This document shows positions 6,224 through 12,261 of a DNA stretch of 15,931 bases, in pieces. The position numbers and the translations under genes were made by a program. The stretch's first letter is position 1. Every line of letters starts with the position of its first letter. The notes beneath the pieces are model-generated. The model was not told the origin of the DNA. It saw only the letters and a program-made list of their open reading frames with translations, and searched no databases. Origin of the DNA: Chloroflexi bacterium UBA4736 (GTDB lineage: Bacteria; Chloroflexota; Dormibacteria; Dormibacterales; Dormibacteraceae); assembly GCA_002404015.1 (NCBI GenBank), contig DHIW01000070.1, positions 1 to 15,931 of the forward strand. Reading direction: 5' to 3'.

Positions 6224-6438
6224 GTTTTCTTCTTGGCGGCGCTGCAAACTTTAGGGGGCGTGGCGCCGCTGCTTTGTTTTCTACACCCCGACCCGGTGTA
6301 GCCGCAAGATGAATCACGTGAACCGAACCCCTGTTCGTGGCCCCATCTTGGAGGTAGAAACGTGAATTGTTTTAGCAACGGTTATCCGTTTAAGAACCAC
6401 CTCCTTCTTAGTGGCCCCATCAGGGACGAAAACGTGTG
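6224..6438. other. Structured gene-free block beside the primase: candidate origin or leader RNA
   Basis: No credible gene. Inverted repeats crowd the region: GCGGCGC/GCGCCGC (6236-6242 and 6263-6269), CTACACC/GGTGTAG (6281-6287 and 6295-6301), CAAGATG/CATCTTG (6305-6311 and 6344-6350) enclosing CGAAC-CCCT-GTTCG (6324-6337), and TAAGAA/TTCTTA (6391-6396 and 6405-6410). The loop of the last, read on the minus strand, is GGAGGTGG. An 11-bp direct repeat GTGGCCCCATC occurs at 6337-6347 and 6411-6421, each followed closely by AAACGTG. A locally AT-rich stretch lies at about 6357-6397. It is upstream of the primase and downstream of the 147-aa gene, so it may be a replication origin, a 5' leader RNA or both. 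Confidence 0.5.
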
Positions 6439-6882
6439 TCACGCCCAGACCTCGACCGTGACCTCGCCCTTCCTGACCACGTGCCCGACCGCCTCCCAGT
6501 GTCCGGCCGCGATCGTGAACACATAGCCGCACGGCATCAGGAGCAGCAGGTCACCGTCAGCGACCTCGAACGTAGCCCCCGGGCCGTACGACCGCCAGTC
6601 AGTGCCGGAGAGCATCACCATCAGGTCGCCCGCGACCGGAAGCCGGGGCGGACTCCAGCCCGCGCGGGCCAGCTCGCGATGGTCCAGAGCGCAGGAGGTC
6701 GCGGTCTCCCAGCAGTCGTGCCCGTGTCCGTGACAAAACCAAATCGGGGCGCCGTCGGTTACCAGGAGCGCCTGGAAGTGGGCTCGGCCGAGCGGCCGAA
6801 AACCGGGTTGAGGATCGGGTAGGGAGCGGTCGACCGAAACAGGCTGAGCTGCTCGGACGACTGGTCGAGTAGGCTGGTGCAT
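6439..6882 (-). CDS. Hypothetical 147-aa protein with His/Cys cluster
   Basis: I do not recognise the family. The ATG at 6882 is preceded by GAAGGAAG about 7 nt upstream. The central part has a potential metal-binding cluster: C50-H51-G-H53-G-H55-D-C57, then C64 and H68. The C-terminal half (VAGDLMVMLSGTDW, ATFEVADGDLLLLMPCGYVF) is beta-rich and resembles a small barrel. No signal peptide or membrane segment is evident, although LLLLMPCGYVFTIAAG is hydrophobic. It lies between the HTH/51-aa pair and the structured block upstream of the primase, all on the same strand, so it is probably an accessory protein of the element. An antisense-facing terminator lies just upstream. Confidence 0.6.
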   Translation of the reverse strand: MHQPTRPVVRAAQPVSVDRSLPDPQPGFRPLGRAHFQALLVTDGAPIWFCHGHGHDCWETATSCALDHRELARAGWSPPRLPVAGDLMVMLSGTDWRSYGPGATFEVADGDLLLLMPCGYVFTIAAGHWEAVGHVVRKGEVTVEVWA

Positions 6883-6897
6883 ACGTTTTCTTCCTTC

Positions 6898-6934
6898 GCC
6901 CGCCCCCGGGTGCCTCTTGGGGACGGGCTTTTTT
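6898..6934 (+). terminator. Intrinsic terminator pointing right (+)
   Basis: GCCCG-C-CCCC pairs with GGGG-A-CGGGC (one C/A mismatch, 12-nt loop) and is followed by TTTTTT at 6929-6934. It lies in the short gap between two minus-strand genes, and no plus-strand gene ends here. On the minus strand the hairpin has A6 before it and no T-run after it. Confidence 0.6.
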
Positions 6935-6948
6935 AGTTGACGGGGACG

Positions 6949-7104
6949 TTAGGCCTGGGGCGGCCTGGCCACCGAGCCCAGGAGTCCGGCAACCTTGGCT
7001 AGGACGGCCGGGTCGTAGCATTTGGGCGGCAGTCCTTGGCGACCACGATCAGCCAGCAGGCGCGCGACCGCGCGGGGGTCTGGGGAGGTGGCGGCGGCCT
7101 TCAT
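6949..7104 (-). CDS. Small 51-aa protein, translationally coupled to the HTH gene
   Basis: Begins MKAAATSPDPRAVARLLADR and ends in GLLGSVARPPQA. Its ATG (7104) overlaps the stop codon of the HTH gene (ATGA), a strong sign that both are translated together. The composition is helical: one helix around AVARLLADRG and another around PAVLAKVAGLLG, separated by LPPKCYD. It could be a small DNA-binding or antirepressor-like partner of the HTH protein, but nothing in the sequence identifies it. Confidence 0.55.
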   Translation of the reverse strand: MKAAATSPDPRAVARLLADRGRQGLPPKCYDPAVLAKVAGLLGSVARPPQA

Positions 7105-7367
7105 CGCGCCACCTTGGCTGTGGTCTTGGCCGTGCCCGTAGTCCGGGACTGAGTCGGCCCCTGCTCGATCGCCAATAGCTCGCTCTCGACCAGGGCGAGG
7201 ACGCGCGACGAGATCGCACGACTGCCGCGAATTGCCTTGCTCAACTCACCATCATCGAGTCCACAGCGGCGACAAAATTCGTGTTGCGAGATCTTGTTGA
7301 TGAAGAGCAGGTGGCGAAGGTGGGGGCCATCGAGAAACGCCAGGTTCCGGCTCCTGTTTCGAGACAT
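7101..7367 (-). CDS. Small HTH regulator, Cro/XRE-like
   Basis: 88 aa from the ATG at 7367; a TTG at 7406 would add 13 residues but lies within a hairpin. Residues 15-60 (HLRHLLFINKISQHEF, CRRCGLDDGELSKAIRGSRA) have the pattern of a lambda-repressor/Cro-type helix-turn-helix, with Q28-H-E-F-CRRCGL as the turn region and ELSKAIRG as the likely recognition helix. The C-terminal 25 residues are disordered and basic. AAGGAGG (minus, 7380-7386) is 12 nt from the ATG, longer than ideal, and lies in the 3' arm of a terminator-like hairpin. It is downstream of the integrase gene and overlaps the 51-aa gene. A role as element repressor or excision control protein is inferred from fold and position. 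Confidence 0.65.
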   Translation of the reverse strand: MSRNRSRNLAFLDGPHLRHLLFINKISQHEFCRRCGLDDGELSKAIRGSRAISSRVLALVESELLAIEQGPTQSRTTGTAKTTAKVAR

Positions 7368-7401
7368 AAAAAACGGCGACCTCCTTATGGAAGTCGTCGT
7401 T
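7368..7401 (-). promoter_or_regulatory. Terminator/attenuator hairpin holding the HTH gene's RBS
   Basis: On the minus strand AACGACGACTTCC (7401-7389), loop ATAA, pairs with GGAGGTCGCCGTT (7384-7372): 13 positions with one A/C mismatch and one G-U pair. The stem is followed by T6 (7373-7368) and immediately by the ATG at 7367. It has the form of an intrinsic terminator for transcripts coming from the integrase, and its 3' arm contains the GGAGG expected to serve the HTH gene. Confidence 0.65.
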
Positions 7402-7621
7402 CCCAAATCTCCCGGAACCCGCCCGATCTAAGTCGGGCAAGCCGCTTCAAAAGCACGTTGTCCCCGCCCTTCCAGGCGGGTTGCCGGGGTCATGACACGG
7501 GACTTGGTCCGCGACGCTTGGAGCCGATGCTACAGCATTTCTGGCCTTTTATTTGGCCCAAGGGTGACGCGGTTCCTGATGGCCTCATTAGGAAGACCGC
7601 GACGCGTCAAAAGGGGAGGCG
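7402..7621 (-). other. Spacer between integrase and HTH gene, with two hairpins
   Basis: No gene seen. GCCCGA-TCTAAG-TCGGGC (7421-7438) and CCCGCC-CTTCCA-GGCGGG (7463-7480) are perfect 6-bp stems, so with the terminator-like hairpin there are three stem-loops in about 110 nt. ATGCT-GT-AGCAT (minus strand, around 7530-7541) is a further short inverted repeat. The stretch would be the 3' UTR of the integrase transcript and the leader of the HTH transcript. I see no tRNA-like fold. Confidence 0.45.
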
Positions 7622-9025
7622 CTAGGTCTTCCAGCGAATGCTGATCCGGTCACTGTCGAAGGTGTTGCGGCCTCGCACCCCCGGTCCGATCACGACTGCC
7701 TCCACCAGGGCCGCGATCACGGCTCGCTTGCGGTGAAGCTCTAGGCCGAGCCAGGAGGCCCGCAGGGGGTCGGGCAGGCCATCGAGACGCTGACCACGCC
7801 GGGAGGCCTCCAGGCGGCGGCTGAGGGCGTCCCGGCGGACCATGAGCGCCGCCCGAGCGGCGTCCCACTCCCCCCGGCTGACGCGGTCGGCAGCCCAGTC
7901 CCGAGCCAGGTCAGCGAGCTTCTGCTCGACCCCCGCCAGCCCCTCCATCGCCTCGCGGTCCTCGGTGGTCTCCATGGCCGCCGCCAGCGCACCCCCGTCA
8001 ACCGCAGCCAGGACCGCCTCCGAGACCAGCGCTTCCAGGGGGTCGGCCTGGACACGGATTCCGCCGCAGCCCCTGAATCCGGGTCCCTTGGCGCAAACCA
8101 TGGAGCGGCTGCCGACGCGCGGCCGGGCGACCAGCGGGGCTCCGCAGAGCCCGCACACGGCCAGCCCGGCCGTCAGCAGGTACTTGGTCGAGTGTCCGTT
8201 CATGCGGCGCTCCCCATTCCCCAGCAGGCTGCGCAGGTCGTCTGACTCCTGGGGGCTGATGATGGCAGCCCAGACGGCGGGGGCCACGATGGTGCCGATG
8301 TCGCGCCTCTTGCCGTCGATGGTGCGCCGCTCCCGGCGGCCCGAGATGCGGGCGCTGACCAGCATCCGGCGCATTGTCGGGGCCGACCAGCGGGCATTGT
8401 TGACGGTCCCGATACCCCGCTGATCCCAGTCCCGGCAGAGGCCGCGCAGACTGCCACCAGCCAGGACCCGAGCGGCCGCCTCGCGGACCAGGCCCGCCTC
8501 TGTGGGCCGGACCGCGTGCCGGTCCTCCTCGTAGCCGAAGGGGCGGCCGCCGCCCGCGTCCTTGCCGTCGGTCGCCAGTTCCAGGTGTTTGCGCCGGGTC
8601 CGGCTGCGCATCTTGCGTAGCTCCTCGCGGGCGAAGCTGGCCCTCAAGTCCATCTCGAAGATGCCGGTGCCGGTGGCGAAGTCGGCCTCGCCGCCCAGCC
8701 AGGCGACCTTGATCCGGGCCTTCTCGCAGGCGGTGTAGAACCTCACGTAATCGGTGAGCCCTCGGTTCAGCCGATCCAGGTCGTGGGCCAGGACCAGGCC
8801 CACCTCATGGCGCTCGATGGCCTCGATCAGGCGCTCGTAGTCGGGCCGGTGGACCTTGCCCGAGCCGCTCAGGTCGTTGTCTTCCAGTGAGAGCACGACC
8901 TCGGCCCCTCGGCGCTCGGCCTCCCGCTGGAGGTCTTCCTGCTGGCGGAGAACTCCCAGCCGGGTCTCGTCTTCGTCTCGGGAGATGCGGGTGTAGATCG
9001 CTGCTCGGACCTGATCGGTACTCAT
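7622..9025 (-). CDS. Large serine recombinase (integrase)
   Basis: 467-aa site-specific recombinase that integrates and excises the element. The N-terminal resolvase domain has the nucleophile Ser15 in AAIYTRISRDED and Arg85/Arg88 in AHDLDRLNRG; the long E helix is FEMDLRASFAREELRKMRSR (124-143). The recombinase domain follows (about 160-270, starting GGGRPFGYEED), then the zinc ribbon with C291, C294, C311 and C320. A Glu/Arg/Ala-rich coiled coil lies at about 355-410, and a final strand RNTFDSDRISIRWKT is usual for the family. The ATG at 9025 is 7 nt after a TACAGT -10 box. The reading frame is also open upstream and continuous with the yifB fragment, so the product could be made as a 772-aa fusion from the yifB start at 9940. 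Confidence 0.92.
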   Translation of the reverse strand: MSTDQVRAAIYTRISRDEDETRLGVLRQQEDLQREAERRGAEVVLSLEDNDLSGSGKVHRPDYERLIEAIERHEVGLVLAHDLDRLNRGLTDYVRFYTACEKARIKVAWLGGEADFATGTGIFEMDLRASFAREELRKMRSRTRRKHLELATDGKDAGGGRPFGYEEDRHAVRPTEAGLVREAAARVLAGGSLRGLCRDWDQRGIGTVNNARWSAPTMRRMLVSARISGRRERRTIDGKRRDIGTIVAPAVWAAIISPQESDDLRSLLGNGERRMNGHSTKYLLTAGLAVCGLCGAPLVARPRVGSRSMVCAKGPGFRGCGGIRVQADPLEALVSEAVLAAVDGGALAAAMETTEDREAMEGLAGVEQKLADLARDWAADRVSRGEWDAARAALMVRRDALSRRLEASRRGQRLDGLPDPLRASWLGLELHRKRAVIAALVEAVVIGPGVRGRNTFDSDRISIRWKT

Positions 9026-9058
9026 GTAACAAACTGTAACACTCGACTGGGCTCGGGA
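9026..9058 (-). other. Attachment-site junction (yifB / element)
   Basis: Family members continue after GEIS with a sequence like LAHRGVLFLDEL. Here GEIS (ends at 9056) is followed by RAQSSVTVCY and the integrase start. The minus-strand bases CGAGCCCAG still resemble the expected coding for LAH, so the exchange point is probably within or just after 9045-9058. TGTAACA occurs twice at a 10-bp step (9025-9031 and 9035-9041) on the element side. Confidence 0.55.
9033..9038 (-). promoter_or_regulatory. -10 box TACAGT for the serine integrase (leaderless)
   Basis: Minus strand TACAGT, then TTGTTAC (7 nt), then ATG. The box lies on the element side of the junction, so the integrase would keep its own promoter wherever the element goes. 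No clear -35. Confidence 0.55.
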
Positions 9059-9946
9059 GATCTCGCCGGGGGCGGCCAGGCCGGAGCCGCCGCCGACCAG
9101 GCCGGCCAGCGAGATGGAGTGGTGGGGCGCGCGGAAGGGCCGCCGCCACTCCAGCGGCCGCCGGCCGGCCAGGTCCCCGATCACGCTGCGAACCTCGGCC
9201 ACCTCAAGGGCCTCTTCCAGGGTCAGCGGCGGCAGCAGGCCCGGCAGGCAGCGGGCCATCATCGTCTTGCCTGAGCCGGGCGGCCCGTTCAGCAGGAGGT
9301 GATGGCCGCCCGAGGCGGCGACCTCGAGCGCGCGCCTCGCCTCGGCCTGGCCGTGCACCTCGGCCAGGTCATCGCCGGAGGGCTCGGCTGCGGCCTCCGG
9401 CTCCGGGCGGCTGGATTCGTGCTGATACAGCGGCTCCACGCCCATCAGGTGGCGGACCACCGCCGCCAGGGTGGGTCCGGCCCGGACCCGAATACCGTCC
9501 ACCAGCGCGGCTTCGGCGGCGTCTGCCGGAGGCACGAAGACCTCCTCGAAGCCGTGCGCGCGCAGGGCCCGGACCGCCACCAGGACGCCGTCCACGTGCC
9601 GCACCTCGCCGTCCAGCGCCAGCTCGCCCAGGAAGGCAGCAGCTCGGGGGCCGGCCTGCCCGGCCGCCGCGAGGCTGATCGCCACCCCGATCGCGAGGTC
9701 GAGCGAGGACCCCTCTTTGCGCATCTCGGCAGGTGCCAGGTTCACGGTCAGCCGGCGCTTTGGGAACGCCAGATCGCTGTTTCGGATGGCGGCGCGCACG
9801 CGCTCGCGCGACTCCCGGACGGACGTGGCGGCCAGCCCGACCAGGAAGAAGCCCGGGACCCCGGGCGAGATGTCCACCTGGACCTCGACCGGCCGCCCCT
9901 CGAGCCCGTGCAGGAGGCAGGAGAAGACCGACGTCGGCATGACGCG

Positions 9947-9952
9947 AGGCTA
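9947..9952 (-). promoter_or_regulatory. -10 box TAGCCT for yifB (leaderless)
   Basis: Minus strand TAGCCT, 6 nt (CGCGTC), then the yifB ATG. No Shine-Dalgarno is present. Confidence 0.45.
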
Positions 9953-10017
9953 GCCGGCCGGTCGGGACCCCACAACGGTGCCTGTTAAGACGCTCGGCCA
10001 GTTCGCCGGCCAATGAG

Positions 10018-10860
10018 TCAGGGAGACAGCTGGGGCTCCGGCGTCCAGCGCCCGTCCGAGTCGACGTAGCCCGCCGGCTGGTCGGTCTCGTGCGACAGCA
10101 CCAGCAGCCAGCGGTGGGCGGCGGCCTCCTCCAGCAGCTTCGCCTTCTCGTCGAGAACTCGCAGCACGTCGAGGTCGGCGCTCATGGTCCAGGGAACGCG
10201 CAGGTGCGGCCGCATCCCGACCAGGTCCCCCGTGACGACGCACGACAGCTCGTCGCCCGCCTCGAAGCGCACCACCTGGTGGCCCGGGGTGTGGCCGCCG
10301 GTGCGCCGCACGACCACCCCGGGCAGCACCTCCGCCTCGCCGTCGACGAACTCGACGGCCCCCGCCGCCTCGACTGGCAGAAAGTCGTCCTCCAGGTAGC
10401 CCGAGCGCGAGCGCAGGTCCGGCGCCAGCGCGAAATCCCACTCGGCGCGCTGCACGATGTGCCGGGCCCGCGGGAACGTCAGCTCGACCCGGCCGCCCTC
10501 GCTGCGGCGCGTGAAGCCGCCCGCGTGGTCCCAGTGGAGGTGCGTGCTGAGGACCACGTCCACCTCCTCGGGCCGCACCGACAGGCGCTTCAGGCAGGTC
10601 AGCAGGCCGTCCGGCTCCCACACCCCGTACTGGCGCGCCCGCTTCTCGTCGAGCTTGGACCCGATCCCCGTCTCGCACACCAGAACGCGGCCGTTGTGGC
10701 GGACGACCACACCCACGCAGGCTGCCCGCACCAGGTTGTTCTCGTCAGCCGGCTTCTGGCGCTCCCAGAGCTTCTTGGGGACGACTCCGAACATGGTGCC
10801 GCCGTCGGGGTGCCAGCCGCCGGCCACGAGCAGGTGGATCTCGAAGTCGCCGAGGCGCAT
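10018..10860 (-). CDS. Metallo-beta-lactamase-fold hydrolase
   Basis: 280-aa cytosolic metal-dependent hydrolase. The signature STHLHWDHAGG (HxHxDH, 107-112) binds the two-metal centre. Further expected ligands are His190 in GGHTPGHQ, Asp212 in VVTGDLVG and His257 in LSHETD. Length and motif spacing fit the lactonase-like branch of the superfamily, such as quorum-quenching N-acyl homoserine lactonases, but many members are uncharacterised and the substrate cannot be read from sequence. There is no signal peptide. It starts 8 nt after a TACGCT -10 box and is divergent from the exporter operon, so the two may share control through the operator at 10908-10923. Confidence 0.85.
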   Translation of the reverse strand: MRLGDFEIHLLVAGGWHPDGGTMFGVVPKKLWERQKPADENNLVRAACVGVVVRHNGRVLVCETGIGSKLDEKRARQYGVWEPDGLLTCLKRLSVRPEEVDVVLSTHLHWDHAGGFTRRSEGGRVELTFPRARHIVQRAEWDFALAPDLRSRSGYLEDDFLPVEAAGAVEFVDGEAEVLPGVVVRRTGGHTPGHQVVRFEAGDELSCVVTGDLVGMRPHLRVPWTMSADLDVLRVLDEKAKLLEEAAAHRWLLVLSHETDQPAGYVDSDGRWTPEPQLSP

Positions 10861-10868
10861 CGGCCCTC

Positions 10869-10874
10869 AGCGTA
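10869..10874 (-). promoter_or_regulatory. -10 box TACGCT for the hydrolase gene (leaderless)
   Basis: Minus strand TACGCT, 8 nt, then the ATG at 10860; no ribosome binding site is seen. Confidence 0.45.
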
Positions 10875-10880
10875 GCGGCC

Positions 10881-10909
10881 TTGCCGGCCCGGGTTGAAAT
10901 CACTATATT
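10881..10909 (+). promoter_or_regulatory. Promoter TTGCCG-17-TATATT of the exporter operon
   Basis: -35 TTGCCG (10881-10886), 17-bp spacer, -10 TATATT (10904-10909). This is the most consensus-like -10 in the right half of the window. Transcription should begin at about 10915-10918. Confidence 0.65.
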
Positions 10910-10923
10910 CAGTACATACTGAA
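10908..10923. promoter_or_regulatory. Operator TTCAGTA-CA-TACTGAA
   Basis: Perfect 7-bp inverted repeat with a 2-bp centre, overlapping the end of the -10 and the predicted transcription start. Likely binding site of the winged-helix regulator encoded next, giving autorepression of the exporter operon. Confidence 0.65.
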
Positions 10924-10969
10924 CGTACAGAACTCACCGGACAGCCGGCTGGCGGCGTTCGCCGACGGC

Positions 10970-11386
10970 ATGGGGGCGCTCTGGGTGCAATTCGGCGGCA
11001 CCGCAACCGCGGGCCGCGTCTTCGGCCATCTCCTCACACGCGACGAGCCGGCCGGCCTGGACGAGATCGTCCGCGACCTCGGGGTGAGCAAGAGCGGGGT
11101 CAGCGTCGCCACCCGCCAGCTGGAGGCGGGCGGTGTCCTGCGCCGGATTCACCAGCGGGGCACCCGGCGGATCGCCTTCGAGCCTGTCGAGAACCTGGAG
11201 CCGATGGTCGCCGCCGCCTTCACCCGCATCGGCATGATCCTGGATCGGCTGGTCGAGGGCGAGCGCGTGCTGCCCCCGGGCCCCGCGCGGGATCGCATGG
11301 GGCACATGACCGAGCTGTTCCTGTTCATCTCCAGCGAATGCGAATCCATGCTCACCCGCTGGCGCAGCGATCGGAGGCAGCCGTGA
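10970..11386 (+). CDS. GbsR/MarR-type winged-helix regulator of the exporter
   Basis: Transcription factor with the wHTH pattern TATAGRVFGHLLTRDEPAGL then DEIVRDLGVSKSGVSVATRQL (helix-turn-helix) and RRIHQRGTRRIAFEP (wing), followed by a long dimerisation helix. ATG 10970 gives 138 aa but cuts into helix 1. Family members normally have about 10-20 more residues, and the frame upstream reads NVQNSPDSRLAAFADGM, which fits. No ATG, GTG or TTG exists in frame there; CTG at 10919, 9 nt after the -10, is the best alternative. The stop overlaps the ATPase start (GTGA). It probably represses the operon through the 10908-10923 palindrome and is relieved by the exporter's substrate. Confidence 0.8.
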   Translation: MGALWVQFGGTATAGRVFGHLLTRDEPAGLDEIVRDLGVSKSGVSVATRQLEAGGVLRRIHQRGTRRIAFEPVENLEPMVAAAFTRIGMILDRLVEGERVLPPGPARDRMGHMTELFLFISSECESMLTRWRSDRRQP

Positions 11387-12261
11387 ACGCGATCGAGACG
11401 AGGGGCCTGTCGAAGGACTACGGCCAGGGCCGCGGACTCTTCGACCTCGACTTGGATGTCAAGCCTGCTGAGGTCTTCGGCTACCTGGGCCCCAACGGGG
11501 CCGGCAAGACCACCACGATCCGCCTCCTCATGGGCCTGATCCACCCCAGCGAGGGCTCGGCGTCCATCCTCGGCCTCGACTGCCAGCGCCAGTCCGTCGA
11601 GGTCAAGCGCGTAGTCGGCTACCTGCCCGGCGAGCTGGCCCAGTTCGGCGGCATGCGTGCCAGCGAGGTCGTCGCCTACCTTGCCGGGCTGCGCGGCGGT
11701 GTCGACCTCGACCTCGCGCGGGCGCTGGCTGCACGCTTCGACCTCGACCTGGGCCGGCGTTTCCGGGAGTTCTCGCGCGGCAACAAGCAGAAGCTCGGCC
11801 TGGTCCTGGCCTTCATGCACAGGCCCAAGGTGCTCATCCTCGACGAGCCGACGGCCGGCCTCGACCCGCTCAACCAGCAGGAGTTCTACCGGCTGGTCCG
11901 CGAGACCAGCGCCGAGGGCAGCACGCTCTTCATCTCCTCCCACGTCCTGAGCGAGGTGGAGCACATCTGCACGCGGGTCGGCATCATCCGCGACGGCCGT
12001 CTGGTCAAGGTCGCCGAGCTGGACGAGCTGCACGAGATCCGCGTCCACCGGGTCGAGGTCGAGCTGGACGGCCCGCCCCCCGTCGAGAAGGTGAGGGCCG
12101 CAGCCGGGGTCGATGAGGTGGAGGTGGAGGGGACCCGCCTCCACTGCACCATCCGGGGCAGCTTCGACCCCTTCATGCGCGCCCTCGAAGGCACCCGGGT
12201 GCTGAACCTGACGAGCCACGAGCCCAGCCTCGAGGAGACCTTCCTGGCTTACTACCGATGA
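11383..12261 (+). CDS. ABC transporter ATP-binding protein
   Basis: 292-aa ATPase of the drug/antibiotic exporter type. Walker A GPNGAGKTT (36-44), signature FSRGNKQK (130-137), Walker B LILDEPTAGLD (151-161) and the switch His in ISSHVLSEVEH (H187) are all present, and YLPGE replaces a Q-loop as is usual in this branch. The C-terminal 80 residues form the accessory domain seen in such exporters. GTG at 11383 is used because GGAGG lies 5-6 nt upstream and the start overlaps the regulator's stop; the frame stays open further upstream but that part is antisense-like read-through. The stop overlaps the permease ATG (ATGA), so all three genes form one coupled operon. Confidence 0.93.
   Translation: MNAIETRGLSKDYGQGRGLFDLDLDVKPAEVFGYLGPNGAGKTTTIRLLMGLIHPSEGSASILGLDCQRQSVEVKRVVGYLPGELAQFGGMRASEVVAYLAGLRGGVDLDLARALAARFDLDLGRRFREFSRGNKQKLGLVLAFMHRPKVLILDEPTAGLDPLNQQEFYRLVRETSAEGSTLFISSHVLSEVEHICTRVGIIRDGRLVKVAELDELHEIRVHRVEVELDGPPPVEKVRAAAGVDEVEVEGTRLHCTIRGSFDPFMRALEGTRVLNLTSHEPSLEETFLAYYR

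Larger units (their letters stand above)
1..9045. mobile_element. Integrative element (partial), right end inside yifB
   Basis: Inferred unit. Its right boundary is where the yifB reading frame stops matching the family (about 9040-9058) and a large serine recombinase begins. Its left boundary is not in the window, because the missing C-terminal half of yifB, which should carry a Walker B motif of the FLDEL type on the minus strand, is not seen anywhere to the left. The contents fit an integrative element: serine integrase, HTH protein, primase-helicase and small zinc-finger proteins, plus a tyrosine recombinase and IS1595 debris. The leftmost 3 kb could be a second nested element or older flanking DNA. 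Confidence 0.6.
9026..9940 (-). pseudogene. yifB: yifB/comM Mg-chelatase-like ATPase, N-terminal half only
   Basis: The ATG at 9940 begins a typical YifB/ComM protein: the Lon-substrate-like N-terminal domain (GLEGRPVEVQVDISPGVPGF, VNLAPAEMRKEGSSLDLAI), then the AAA+ Mg-chelatase domain with Walker A GPPGSGKTMMA at 219-229 and RRPFRAPHHSISLAGLVGGG at 266-285. Family similarity ends at PGEIS (291-295). Walker B, sensor motifs and the C-terminal half (about 200 residues of a roughly 500-aa protein) are missing, so ATPase function is lost. ComM is known in other bacteria as a helicase acting during natural transformation, and its gene is a known target of unrelated AbaR-type islands in Acinetobacter. 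A TAGCCT -10 box lies 6 nt before the ATG. The gene is downstream of the hydrolase gene on the same strand. Confidence 0.88.

Noticed and set aside
6281..6301. Intrinsic terminator at CTACACC...GGTGTAG
   Set aside because: The T-rich tract lies before the hairpin on the plus strand and A's follow on the minus strand, so it fits neither direction.
6314..6532. Minus-strand ORF containing VFVPDGATKKEVVLKRITVA
   Set aside because: It overlaps the end of the 147-aa gene, lacks a good start, and its sequence comes from the repeated hairpin-rich block; treated as non-coding.
7402..7621. tRNA or tRNA-like gene as attachment site
   Set aside because: GGGTTCC and several stems are present, but no cloverleaf with acceptor and anticodon arms can be built.
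10894..11382. N-terminal extension of the ABC ATPase from TTG 10894
   Set aside because: It overlaps the regulator gene in another frame and reads as Arg/Pro-rich shadow; the ATPase domain and RBS point to GTG 11383.
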